64,000 bases of DNA. It comes from Stereum hirsutum FP-91666 SS1 (taxonomy: Eukaryota; Basidiomycota; Agaricomycetes; Russulales; Stereaceae). A model generated the notes under the pieces. The model was not told the DNA's origin, did not search any database, and saw only the letters and a list, made by a program, of their open reading frames with translations. The stretch covers positions 1,625,197-1,689,196 of the forward strand of contig NW_006763143.1 of NCBI RefSeq assembly GCF_000264905.1. Direction: 5' to 3'. How positions within the stretch are numbered: position 1 is the stretch's first letter; each line of letters opens with the position of its first letter. Shown here in pieces: positions 44,057 to 55,107 of this stretch. Made by a program: the position numbers and the translations under genes.

Positions 44057-45160
44057 TCAAAGTGCTCCGAATACGCCATCGGACAATACATCCTCGTCCC
44101 TATACTCCTCCTCAGACCCGAGATTGTAGAACTCGTCGTCCGAGTCAGGATCCGAATCCGAATCCGTCTCTTCATCCTCCTCATCATCGCTATTCTCTTC
44201 CTCTTCATCAGCCTCGATTCCCCCTGAATCCATGCTATCTTCACCCTCTGTTTCCCATTGCACTGAACTCGCAGTGGGTGCCTCACGTCGGAGCACGGCG
44301 TTGCAAGAGACCGTACTTCGATGGCCGACCCTACTTCCACGGAACCGCATGACCATATCTCGGTCGACAAACCTAAATACAGGTGAGTGGTGAAAAACCT
44401 GAGTAATCCGACGTTTGTGAGCATAGGAGGAAAATGGACACCACATACATGTCTACATATGCCGAAGTCCAATCATTCTCCTCTTCCTCCTCGTTGTTAC
44501 CGTTAGCACGAGCTAGAGAAGGGCTTGCGAGGAGTGTCGATGTCCGGCCATAAACAAACGCCGGGATAATGTGAGCGCTTCGGATAACGTTGGCAGGGCT
44601 GATGAAACCGAACGCATCTGGTTTGTCGTGAGACAAAGGACACTTGAGGAAGACGCTTCGCCGCCCAGCCCCAAACATTTACTGGATCCGTTTACCAGCG
44701 CACCCAAAGGAACTCCAGACGTTGCCAGTCCGAAGAGGACCCCCAAGCCCGTGGTGGCGTACCGTGCAGTGAAAAATACCAAGTACACGAGCGTACCAGT
44801 ATGGGTGAGCACCGTTGTCGTGATTGTTAGAGAGTACCATGATATCGCGGCGTTTCTGGGGATTAACGGAGTCTTGTGCTCGACGGATGTCGTGCGTGGT
44901 GTAGTTGATGCGTAGGCGACGGTGGCGATATAGCCGGGGATTTCTACTTCGTTACGCTCGCGTGGGGTGAGCTCACGCTCTTCAATATTGAGCATACGGG
45001 CATGAATGTGATCTTCCAGGTGAGAGTAGAAGTCCTAGATAAAGTGGCCGGCTCGATTAGTAATTCATCAACCCAAACTTGAACTTAGTGCAGCCTTACC
45101 TTGCAAGCGGGGTCAGAGCGGTGTTTGTCGAGCCAAGAGCCAAGTTGGATAACATCACGC
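44057..45160 (-). pseudogene. Plavaka/KDZ-group transposase, C-terminal module only
   Basis: Exactly the C-terminal part that the 39.1-42.5 kb transposase lacks, but on the opposite strand. Protein order: RDVIQLGSWLDKHRSDPACK (about 45150-45095), a 66-nt intron, DFYSHLEDHIHARMLNIEER (from about 45040) and ELTPRERNEVEIPGY. These are followed by FGFISPANVIRSAHIIPAFV with YGRTSTLLASPSLARANGNN (44540-44650), EENDWTSAYVDM, an intron, and RFVDRDMVMRFRGSRVGHRS. The acidic tail ends YRDEDVLSDGVFGAL. The segment between EIPGY and FGFISPAN (normally NYTTYDVRR ... PYWYARVLGI) is present but altered, with a frame change. The modules match this transposase family in order. Confidence 0.75.
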
Positions 45161-45300
45161 TAGAACGAACGCCACATTGCCTCCGTTGTTCCTCCGTTCC
45201 CTGTATCTACCATCCCTCATCGTTATACCCTCAATATATGCGCTTTTCAATTGTCTCTTTGCTCTCTAATGCTGTAGCATATATCAATCCTTCCCCTTTA

Positions 45301-46185
45301 ATGAGTTTCAACCATGATCATGAAGGTATTGTCACTCTTCGGGGCTCTGCTGAATCTTAACCATTCTGATACTCTTGAACTTCGCGGTCAACAAAAAATC
45401 TAGCACCTGGAAATCAAGAAACAACTGGTACTATTCCACTTTGAATCTCTGTAATATTTCTGCTAACCATTCATCAGTCATCAATTCCAGGAGTCAAGAC
45501 TTGTCCATCTCATATTCTCGCATAGCTCCAGAGTCGACCGTTGCACTAGGACTCGTGCTTGACCCACATCAGCTCGAACGCTCTGATTTTGTTCATTCTT
45601 ATGATACATTTGCATCGAGTTCCAGCTCGCCTAGTCCTCTTATAGAATTATCAGATTTACCTGCGCACTTTGATCTTCAATGGAGCCCGTGCTACTAGCT
45701 TGTCATCTTCCTCTTGGACGTCTCGGGCTCAGACTCATGCACAGATAGCCTCATCCCTCCTGACACCTGAAACTTCGACAAGCTCTCTCTTAGAATCCTC
45801 GGCTTGTGAATTGCAGTATACACCACAGCGCTTGCCTCTGAATCTAGACGTACATAATCTTCTTCGCTTTCTGACTCCCACCGATCCAACTACAGGACCT
45901 ACTCTCACATATAAATCTCAGGATATCAAGACTCGCATTTTCAACGGCACTTGGCAGCTCCTTTGTAGCGGATGTGATAGATGGATATCTACACGCTTTG
46001 ATGGACGTGTTGACTTTGGTACTATACCCGGCCACTTCATTTCTCTAGACAATCATCGCTCTGGACGATATGCCTGTGAGAACGACGAAGGAGGAGGAGG
46101 AGGCATTGGAGATTCCCGCACATTTACGTTGGTCATCATTCACTCATTTCACTTAGGAGGTAGCGGGAAGCAGCAACAATGTTGA
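45301..46185 (+). CDS. Hypothetical protein with a possible C-x2-C motif
   Basis: Not recognised. A start at 45301 (MSFNHDHEG, then a GT donor) is possible. Main coding stretches: SQDLSISYSRIAPESTVALG and LVLDPHQLERSDFVHSYDTF (45480-45690), then, after a frame change near 45690, HAQIASSLLTPETSTSSLLE and IKTRIFNGTWQLLCSGCDRW with ISTRFDGRVDFGTIPGHFIS (45920-46040). It ends in DNHRSGRYACENDEGGG. The C-terminal region, with CSGC, W, a histidine/arginine pair and a final C, looks like a small zinc-binding unit. The frame change at 45690 could be an error, since single indels occur in this assembly. Confidence 0.45.
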
Positions 46186-46508
46186 CGGGCTAGCTACGTC
46201 TAATGCTAAACGGGCTAATTCGGGTTATAACGGGGGTAGCAGTGCTAAACGAGCGCGGAAAGGTGCTTGAGAGTTTGCTGCTTTGTTCTTGTAGGCGTTA
46301 AGAAATATTCATAGAATTCCTACAGTACTTTATGCTTATATTTGTTTTGCTCATATCAAAACATACAATGCAATGGTCCCCAGAGTAAAATATATAAGAA
46401 CATTGACTGCTGGAACGCGAACTACGGTACATGCGAGGAGGAGCACATCCAGTGTGGCAACGGCTCGCCACTCGAACCGGATCTGATGAGCGGCGCGAGG
46501 CCACGCGA

Positions 46509-46590
46509 GATTACGTACTGCATCCGGAACGAAACACCTGTCACGGAATCGAATCCCGCTTGCGTCTTGCTTCCGGGTTCCGGCGGCGTC
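46509..46590. repeat. Short dispersed repeat Y
   Basis: Counterpart of repeat X (42486-42571), about 4.0 kb away and in the same orientation, roughly three-quarters identical by eye. It is followed by two related 15-bp units (CGCGGTTTTGCTGAT, CGCGGTTTCGCTGAT) around 46642 and 46710. Confidence 0.5.
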
Positions 46591-46798
46591 TGAGAAACGC
46601 CGGTGGCGCGGATGCAAATCCAAAACCACGCGTCAGAAATCCGCGGTTTTGCTGATTCGGAAAGTTGCGATCTCGCATGCTTTCTGAAGGCGCTGTAAGG
46701 CTTTCGCGGTTTCGCTGATAACTCGAACAGGAGAGCCAGTGAGTCATTCAGGCTTTCTAGCCCCTGTTTGTACTGAATTTGCTACTGACTATTTCTAG

Positions 46799-47600
46799 TG
46801 TCTACAGATGGAGTTGGCTCATACATGGACGCTAGCGACTCGCAGGAAGACGAAGACAGCTCCATCTTTCGTCAGAAAATTCGCCGATTTGCTTATTCTT
46901 CTCCATCGCGCTCTTACAAGATCCCCTCATCGCCTCAGCAACTCAACCGCCATCTCGCTTCAGACACACGCCAACAGTCCCGAGAACGGTCTCGTCGATT
47001 TGCTGGCGAGCTATCGTCACTACATATATCGGAGAGGCAGGTCTCTTCAATTGAAGCATGTGTCTGCTGCAAGCGACGATGGACGACAAGAAAGACGGTC
47101 AAGGATAAGATTTCACACATGAAATCTTGCTCAGTAAGGCTTCGTATGTCACCAGACAAATTGGAGCTCCTCTTGAAGGACGAAGTGTCACGGTCTCCAA
47201 AGTTCCAGCGCATAGACAGTGAGGAACACCAGACTCTAGAACACTCAGATATCACTGAACCCGCTACAGGTCGCGTATCAACCATTCAAGAGTATACAAC
47301 CGTCACGTTACAACCGCCACCCATTCCGTTCGAAGGAATCATATCACAAGCTCGCAAGGTTCTTCATGGGGGTCCAGGCATACATCTTTGCCACGAATCA
47401 CATCCTCTGAAGCGACCCCTCACACCGCCTTTCAGCCAGAGTAAGTTGGGAATGCGATACAACATGGGCGGGTCCCCCTATTTTTGGAACAATTTAGGCT
47501 CCGATAATATGTCGGAGTCTACTCAGAGGTACGCATACACCAATTGATAACGACTCTAACTAAACTTAACAGCGAACATAGGAAGGAACGACTCTGTTGA
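46799..47600 (+). CDS. Hypothetical protein with CxxC...H...C zinc-finger-like motif (Slx4-like?)
   Basis: An exon beginning at an acceptor (TTTCTAG, 46798) and running to AG at 47528 joins a last exon ending EHRKERLC at 47600. It encodes about 255 aa: DASDSQEDEDSSIFRQKIRR, SSLHISERQVSSIEACVCCK, RRWTTRKTVKDKISHMKSCS and SPDKLELLLKDEVSRSPKFQ. CVCC-x-W-x-RK-x-HMKSC resembles the short CCCH-type finger seen in fungal structure-specific nuclease scaffold (Slx4-like) proteins, with the LLKDEV stretch after it, but this is from memory of patterns only. No ATG is needed at the exon start, so at least one upstream exon existed. Repeat Y lies just upstream and may have separated it. The C-terminal SLX1-binding domain expected of Slx4 is not present. 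Confidence 0.5.
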
Positions 47601-47609
47601 GATTGGGTG

Positions 47610-49130
47610 TCTTGCTGGGTGCACCTCAGTGAGGGATTTATACTCCCGTTCCATGGTACTTGCCTTTCTCTTGGATTCTTCGCAGGGTGAGGACAGGAGC
47701 AAGGAACAGGACGCGTAACAGGAAGGTGCAGGACAGGATCAGATGGTGATGTTGTATTCTATTTTACATCAGATCGAGATTGTACGGTCAAGGCACCAGT
47801 CCTGCTTGTATACACCCTCTCCATGGCCAGCTTGCAGTGAGATCCAAGAATTCTATCGACTCGTCTTGCCCCGTCCCACACATCATCACTATGAAAACTC
47901 GTCTCCACACGTCTGCGAGCGGTGTGGCGTAAGCGAGTGGTGTGGCGTCAGATATAACGGATGGTAGGCCGTGTGAGGACTGATCCCTGAGGAGGAGCGG
48001 GAGGATGATCCGGCCTCCGCTCGTCCATCGGGACCCAACAGTAACTGACACTTTTTGCGATTACAAGAGCAAGAGAGTAAGGTACAACAGCTTGTGCGAA
48101 GCGATTGTTGCACCTCGGCATCGTCAGCTGGGCCAAACGAAGGTTCAAATGAGGCAGCCATGTCGCGGTCGAGCGTTAAGTCCCCCACTAGAACATCTTG
48201 CATGACTTGCAAAAGGCCCACGTCTGTTCGACGACAGATGTAGGGAATAATTTTACTGGCCTGAATGGCGAACGCCAAGGAGTTCGACAATGTAGCTCTC
48301 CGTAGCGGTCGAAGTTGTCGGAGAGCGTACTTGGTTATGGTGGTGCCTTGCCGGCAGTGGGCCCTCGAAGAAGCTGTTTTCTTGCTCGTCATGTAGCTTG
48401 TCATGCTAGGATATAACTTGTACTCGAAATGTAATGTGGGACGATAATATCGTCAGCCTGAATTGTAATTGAGGACGGTAACGTCGTCAAGCCAGTCTCT
48501 GACATTGCCCCCAGCCCACAACAAATGTGCGCCGCCAGTGAGGAGGGGGGCGTGTTGGTATCGAGGTCCGATCCCGAAACCCAACATTCGGGTGGTTCTG
48601 TACTCGAAGTTTGGAGGATTTCTGTACTTTTGTGGATCGGGCAGTCCAAATAAGGGCACCTTCCGTACTTATGAGGGATTGGACCTTCCCCCAGACGAAC
48701 GCCTAAAACACTGTCAATTTGACACAGAATGGTCCGTGTGGTGGTGTATAGTGTTGGAGAGTGGCAGTTCGCGGCCGAGCATAGGCATATGCAACAAACT
48801 GTAAGCATAGCGATCAGATCTAGGCAGTCCTTCCAGCTTTCCGTACGCGTCAGTCATGTACACACAGGATCGGACCTCACGTCGCATTTGCGACCAAAAC
48901 TGTACATATAAGGATCGGAGCTCGATACCAATACGCCCCGGCCTGAAAAATAAGCGTCAATGTAAAGCTTGAGCTCGAGCTGGACGCGGACTTAGAATTC
49001 ACGATTTTTCAAATTTTGCCCAACGCCTCTGCCTTCCTTCCTTCCCTCCATCCGCATGCACTCTCGTTTCCTCTATCAACTCTCAATGGATCCCGAAAGT
49101 CTTGGATCTAGTGCCAGGATACAGACACGT
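47610..49130. other. Unassigned region
   Basis: The longest frame is 47889-48404 (minus, 171 codons; RRATLSNSLAFAIQASKIIP; LLQVMQDVLVGDLTLDRDMA). It may contain a real exon but has no recognised family. A second minus frame, 48401-48808, overlaps a plus frame. A CCTT/CCTC tract occurs at about 49030. Confidence 0.3.
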
Positions 49131-49139
49131 TGAATCATA

Positions 49140-49348
49140 CTCCAACCACCCTCGGTGCCCCGCGCATCCTTCCAGATCCTTCCCCGCTCGGAAGCTCGCC
49201 CGAAACAGGTGCAGAAATTTGCAAGAATGCTTACTGGTCCAGCGCATGTGCCACACCTGTACATGCAAGCAATAATGCAGAGGACTGCAGACATCCCGTC
49301 GAGATCCGGAGCGGAGAAGGGCGCGCAGGGCACCGAGGGTGGTTGGAG
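49140..49348. mobile_element. Short inverted-repeat element, MITE-like (209 bp)
   Basis: 26-bp arms with one mismatch: CTCCAACCACCCTCGGTGCC at the left, its reverse complement at the right (GGCACCGAGGGTGGTTGGAG ending at 49348). Weaker similarity continues inward. No clear target duplication. No coding capacity. Confidence 0.65.
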
Positions 49349-49561
49349 GACCAACGACGTGAATGTTAGGATCCTGTTTACTAAGTTGGGTAAAATCAGA
49401 TAACAGAACAATAGCGGGAGTACACTGACGGCCAGCCCAACCCAGATTGTAAAAGGCCTGTCTCGCGGCGGCTTCCTTCGCTAACTGCTTACTCTTTCCA
49501 GTGCCGTACCCTTTCGGTAACCGGTCGACTATAATTCACTCATTAGGAACGGGAAGACACA

Positions 49562-49724
49562 CCCAGAGCAGAGCCAACTTGGAGGGGGAGGGGAAGCGAC
49601 GTTCCTTGTATACCACCTTCACCAACAGACAATTTCGAGCTCATTAATTGCATGTACACACAAAGAAATAAACAAGTGCAGCAACGGCGCTTCGCTTCCC
49701 CGTCTAATCTGGCTCTGCTCTGGG
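49562..49724. mobile_element. Short inverted-repeat element, MITE-like (163 bp)
   Basis: Arms CCCAGAGCAGAGCCA (49562) and GGCTCTGCTCTGGG (ending 49724) pair over 14 bp and, with a few mismatches and gaps, on through GGGGAAGCGA, about 40 bp in all. The AT-rich centre (AGCTCATTAATTGCATG) is non-coding. No obvious target duplication. Confidence 0.6.
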
Positions 49725-49729
49725 CGCTA

Positions 49730-50370
49730 TAATACTGTCTAAATCACTCACCTAAACAGTTGACAGTCCACGCAGGCGGGTGCGATGGTCCTGTCGATTG
49801 AGCTTGCCACTCTATCGCGTGCTTTCTCTCGGCGGCAAGCTGATTGAATGCAGGGAGGAAGGCGGCCATGGGTTGCACTGGGTTGCACTGGAAATAAGTC
49901 GGAGCGGCGTTAACGGAGGGTCCGTTTGACATTGACGGTACCATTGGAATCGGCGGAGGTGCCTATGGCGGCGGACGTTGCAGATTCACAGAGCCGACAT
50001 AACTATGAAAGAGAAGGAGCGTCTCCTACGGAGTTTTATCAGTTAGAGTAAGCAGATGAAGAAGGAACCGTCACAGCTTTAGGTTCCGTGAGCGAGTCGC
50101 GAGCATCAGGCGAACAGCGCATCTTGTCTCGCATCTTGTACGCAGTGACCCAGTCGTCGGTTTTGGCGTCTGAGAGGATGTCACCGATTTGAATCTGAGA
50201 AGATATATTACAGATAGTGTTGGATTGATTATAAGCAGAAATACATGAAGGCAGCGTGAAATGCAAGCAAGAGTTCATACCTCCAAAGTCGCATTGAGGA
50301 TCGGTCGTTGATTGAACAAGGCAGATGTCACAGCCAGCGTGAGAACTTTCTGTTCGACACACGCGAGCCT
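49730..50370. other. Unassigned region
   Basis: Minus-strand frames 49744-49944 and 50039-50362 are open, the second containing SQIQIGDILSDAKTDDWVTA and YKMRDKMRCSPDARDSLTEP. The second reads like a genuine exon and stops where the 50.4 kb MITE begins, but I cannot name it. Confidence 0.3.
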
Positions 50371-50377
50371 CTCACTA

Positions 50378-50643
50378 CTGTAGTTTTTCGACCAAGTGTT
50401 CGTCACGCATCACGCAGAGGGCGTCGGCGAACAGTTTTGGTCCCGGGGTCACGCATACACACGGGTTCACGAACAGAAAATCGTGATGAATCTGCGCTGA
50501 AAATCACCCAAAATTCAATTTTTGGGAACTAATGCGAACAATTCCGCTTGTTCGTCACGCGTGGCCCGCCCGAACGAACCGTGGCCCAGCGGTGGTCACG
50601 GCTGACATAATTATCCCACGAACACTTGGTCGAAAAACTACAG
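50378..50643. mobile_element. TA-flanked MITE, Tc1/mariner-like (266 bp)
   Basis: Perfect 26-bp terminal inverted repeats: CTGTAGTTTTTCGACCAAGT (plus GTTCGT) at the left and the exact complement ending CTACAG at 50643. TA lies on both sides (50376-50377, 50644-50645). The subterminal unit TTCGTCACGC occurs twice (50399, 50551). Identical arms suggest recent movement. It does not share ends with the 29.1 kb MITE beyond the leading CTG. Confidence 0.9.
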
Positions 50644-50649
50644 TATCAC

Positions 50650-51560
50650 CAAAGTCCTCGTTTAGAGGCGCTCCAGCAAACCGCACCGAGCTGTGCGTGA
50701 AAACGTCCGACATCATATCGCCCTGAGACCCGGTTGGCTTCATTCCGGTGAATATAGAATAAAAAAAACTTCTTGAATGGATTTCGGGGAGTAGGCATCT
50801 GGTACGCAGAAGGTCCATCGGAGCTCATGCTCGAACCTACGGTTGAATCATGCCTTGAACGTTTAACCGAGAGAGAGTTGGTAGCGGGCGTTTGGGACGC
50901 AAACTACATCGAGAAGGACATAGTACACAAGCGGACGGGGTTTGAAGAGCACAGCGTGTCACAAAGGACGTAGAATTCGTAGAGCTGGTAATAGCTATTG
51001 CATTCTTCAGTTTTCCGTATCGATGCGGGATCCCTATGACACGCACCACGATCGTTGCCTGTTCTCGGCACTCGCGACTGAGACAAGGAACGTTGTTTGT
51101 TTTATGACACTCTGAATCAGGTTCGGGCTCGCGCAGAGACCCAATAAGAGATGGCAATTCCGCGAATACTAGACTGAGAGAACTGCGCGAGGCTGACTCT
51201 AATTCAGAAGATGAGAGTGTCAAGGACAGACGAGGTAGACGAACAGTCAGCTGCAGACAGCTACTGGTCAAACTCGGAGTCGTTTGGCAGGGCCGACCGG
51301 GATTAGTCATAAATCATGTGAGTCGCAAAATGGGCATATACTGTCACTGGAGGCAAAGTTCGATATCTCCGATGGAGATTTTGTGAACATAGGCTGACTT
51401 TACTGGAAAAATGATCTGCATGAGCTCCTCTACAAAAGCTTCCTTCGAATCGTCTTACTTGTCTAATTAACATTGACTCGATGATAATATTCTAGGATCC
51501 GACGCGACGCAACAGATATCCATTCCGAACTCTGCTCGCATCGTCTGGGAAGGCTATGAC
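50650..51560. other. Unassigned region
   Basis: A minus-strand frame (50837-51310, 157 codons) is Ser/Leu-rich and unassigned. The plus strand near 51480-51570 may hold a decayed upstream exon of the hydantoinase relic. Nothing firm. Confidence 0.3.
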
Positions 51561-51569
51561 GGTGCACCT

Positions 51570-53460
51570 ACTTGGTTGGTATCATCTGTGAACTCCCTTC
51601 GGATTTTGTGGAGAGACAGAAGGAGAGCGTCGGTGAGCGTGTGGGGAAGCATCTATCAGCGGCAGACGTCGTGCTTTCGGAACAAGATGTGTTATACCTC
51701 TTCACTTCCCCTTCTTACTTTCTTCTCTTCGCACTGCTCACGTTCTCGTCCCCATCGTCATTTAGTCGCCGACCTCGGTTTCATCTGGCCCCCAAACCGC
51801 ATCGATTCTCAATGCCTCCGCCGTCCCCTTCGCCCGCCTGCCTTCCATCTGCTCGACCTCACCTATTCAGTCTTCCTCACCCAGAACGACCGCACGACCC
51901 TCCTGGCGGATATGGCCGCGCTGTTACCAGCTAGGACGCTCAACAGTGGGCCGACAAACTCGATGTATGACTCTGCGTTCTTGGTCAAGGAACAGAAAGG
52001 GGTGGCGAGGGATGGGAAGGAGACTGAGGAAAGGGAGAACATTTCGGTCGTTGTTATTTGGTGGGTGTTTGAGCTTTTTATATAAGACCTCCTCCTAAGA
52101 TGTCTGGCCTGTGATGTTTCCGAGCTGACTATCATTTGTGCTGTTTATAGGTGGCACCACTCCAGACTGTGGTATGCTCCTCGTAAGTGGACTTCCCCGC
52201 CAGGCAGTAGCCATCACCGAGACCGGAGGGGTACGCATGAGCTTCTCATGTCCCGAATTAAAGAGGTTCGCTTGTTCTTCTCTCCTCGCCACATGACCAG
52301 CCCTGCTTCCTCCACCGATCCCCTTCCCACTTCATCTCCTATGCTTCATGCATCTTTCAACTTCAACTATACATTGTGACTTTCCAAGATATCCCTACAA
52401 AAATAACATTGACCTTGGCGGAGGCTCTATCGGCCCCAAACCCTCATCTTCCTCTGGCAAAGTCACAATAGGCCCGGACTACGTCGGTCACCGCGTCCAA
52501 CAGTCCGCCACCGTATTTGGCGGGACCACACCACCGCGACAGATTACGCTGTCTAGGCACAAAAGCTCGGCGGTCAACTCTGAATTTACTCTCCCTGCCT
52601 CAGTTCATGCTGTGGGCGAATTCAAGTGATGAAGATGCTGGAGAGATTGATTGATACGATGAAGACGAATGCGGAGGACGTGACAGTGTTGCTCGTGGGT
52701 AGCAGTGCGGTCTTGGTTCCGGTGGATGAGGGGGAGAGCGCGAGTGCGGAGTTTGCGGGGTGGCGAATGAGATTGGGACTGGTAGGTGCTGCCTTGTCTT
52801 TTCGTCTCACTGTGTTCGTTCACTCCCCACTCCCCGCTTCCCTCTCCCATGTCCTTGACATTCTTTGACTGGCTTGCTCTCCTATTGGCCTGTATTGACG
52901 GGCACTATGAGTACCATGGTCCTTATCGTCGACAAATCAATGCAGACGCTCTTAAATGAGATATGTGCGAAGGCGGTGAATGATACGGTCGAGAACGGGC
53001 AGTCACGGAGACGGTGAAGATCGCGGAGATCGATTCGATTTCTTTTCAGCTTCGTGCCTTTTTTTCTCAGGTGATGAATGAATTATGTGCCCGTGCTGGT
53101 TGTGGCTTGGCCTAGGTGCCTTGGTATGATATGTGCAGTATGTGGCGAATAAGTCGAGAGTCATCGTTCAAGGTAAGTTCTTCGTCTTTATCGCAACCAA
53201 AAAAATACTAGCCAGCTGACTGACCTGTCGTGAACCAGAAGTGGGAATGCATCATTTCGGAGGTGGATCTCGAGTGGATCAGTGCCGGATGTTACATTCT
53301 TGGAACTGGTGCGAAATATTCATCGTTTCCAGTTCTTCATGCAACCTCTCCACTCTTTTCCCTTATGCCTGCTGTAAACTCATGCTGACCATGACTACTG
53401 GCAGCCCGTTACTCCCTTCAAGAAGTGACGACTCCGCGAGGCAAACTTCATATCCCTCAC
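51570..53460 (+). pseudogene. Hydantoinase/oxoprolinase with DUF917 domain, decayed
   Basis: Relic of an ATP-dependent hydantoinase/oxoprolinase-type enzyme fused to a DUF917 domain, as in many fungi. Ordered plus-strand blocks: NASAVPFARL (about 51815), YSVFLTQNDRTTLLADMAAL with ARTLNSGPTNSMYDSAFLVK (51860-51990), and GGTTPDCGMLLVSGLPRQAV with AITETGGVRMSFSCPELKR (52150-52270). These are followed by IDLGGGSI then GKVTIGPDYVGHRVQQSATV (52400-52520), MLERLIDTMKTNAEDVTVLL, KAVNDTVENG then VTETVKIAEIDSI, and YVANKSRVIVQ before a GTAAG donor. DUF917 starts with EVDLEWISAGCYILGTG (53260-53320). They track the actin-like ATPase fold (GGTTTD, GGGS) of HyuA. The N-terminal DVGGTNTD phosphate loop is not found, and at least four frame changes and a TAG (about 52555) are present. 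Confidence 0.75.
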
Positions 53461-53469
53461 TCTAGACTA

Positions 53470-55100
53470 TGCCTTTTTGCCGAAGCAGCTGATGCTTCAA
53501 AGTATGGAACGTAAGCTACAATATGATACACAGCTTCGTCCGCGTTATTTGTACAGTCCCTTGTTCATTGGCCCTGCTACTCCACCTGTACATCGCTTGT
53601 ATTATAGCTAACGAGACCGTGGACTATGCTTACGCCGCCGAGAGTCTCCGAAACGATAAACCCATTCTACAGGTAGGACTTTGTTTACAGTGAGCTGCAA
53701 CAACACCTACCTATACAACACCCGTTCCTATTCCAGATCCCCTCCGGTCGACATCGGAAGACAGCAGACGACTTGAGCACCACCAGCATCTCGCAGCATC
53801 TGGAATCACCGCCGTTATTTCCTCCAAGAAGAACGTTTTCCAGTGCATTTTAACGTTATCGTGAATACACCGTCGATATCTCAGTTGGACCGAACTTGTC
53901 ATATTCTACAATGGCCCAGCGGAAGGTAAGCCAAGACGGCCAAGGCCAGGAAAAGAGCGAACCAGAACTCACCTGCAGCTCTATCGATGTCCTCGTCCGT
54001 CTCCATCTCGAGAAGCGGTTCTCCCGGCCAACTTCCTTGGAAGGAGTCGCTGGTATAGCAACCAGACATCGGACGTCCTTTGCCTTTCTCGGTGGGCAGT
54101 CGGGCTTCATTCGTCATCACCTCAATGAAAACAATCTTGTTCTACACGCTCCGAACTTGTCCAGACAAAGACGATATGTGTTCTATGACGGCAGAATTTA
54201 ATTGTGATTCATTTTTGCGTTGGAAGAAAAGAGGAGCCTGTGCTGTGAAGACGTCTTCGTACCATGATGGGACCCTCGTATGCGTTCTGATCGATCGTGT
54301 TTGATGTAGCATGAACAGCACCGAGTGGGTATGTGTGGATCGATGTTCTGCCCACTCTGGCATTCTCCTCATCGATCTGAGCCTACAACGGGCAGCTGAC
54401 CCGCGTCATGCCGTTTCTGAAGGCGAAGGGCACCATGAGTCCCCCCGTCTCCTTCCATGAAGACGTGTTCAGCGTTGCATATTATCAAGTGCATTCCAGG
54501 GTGTGATCTTCTCATGAATTACAAGGCGATGCTTTGGCTCTCGGCATACCACTACAACGAGTCCAGCCATGGCCTCAATACGTCTCCATTATTTGAGATA
54601 ACGCATATAAGGTGCAGCCTCGACTCGTATATTCCACCCATACCCTCCTACGCCCGCCTCTCCATCTCTGGTTTTATACCTACATACCGTTCAACGTCTC
54701 TTTATTCGTCCCAACAATGGCGGGCAGTCTGACAGATACCATAGTCACATCTGTCCGAGCCATGCCCAGGCAGGATAATGGTAGGCTAATCCGAGTCGTA
54801 ACACCTACTTACATCTGACTGACGAACTTTCGTCTTCCGATTCTCATAGAAAATTACGAAGGTGCGTTCTAGTTCGCTGGCGTTGATCAATCAATTCGTG
54901 TACTTACTGATTGATCGATTCTCCCTACTGATACCTTTCGCCCTATGTTCGATCGCTACTTCCTCTCACTGCATCCTGAATTTTGCGGCCACTTCATCTT
55001 TCGCTGTGGCCACTGTCACGCTCAACTGGATTTGCTGCCGTCTCGTCTGCGATCCACTTGCCTAACACACATATAACTCTCTGCCGCCACCACATCGCTG
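53470..55100. other. Probably decayed remainder of the hydantoinase/DUF917 gene, otherwise unassigned
   Basis: Pieces such as ETVDYAYAAESLRNDKPILQ (about 53605-53665) lie in the orientation expected for the rest of DUF917 but are not convincing. Further right, frames around 53896-54201 and 54457-54732 are open without recognisable content. Confidence 0.3.
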
Positions 55101-55107
55101 AACTGAT

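Noticed and set aside
44036..44352. Plus-strand arginine/isoleucine-rich frames
   Set aside because: Mirror image of the acidic tail of the transposase C-terminal module on the minus strand.
51480..51570. Second pyruvate decarboxylase, suggested by IVWEGYDGAPTW
   Set aside because: The only similarity is a short WEGY motif; everything downstream is hydantoinase, so the resemblance is probably chance.
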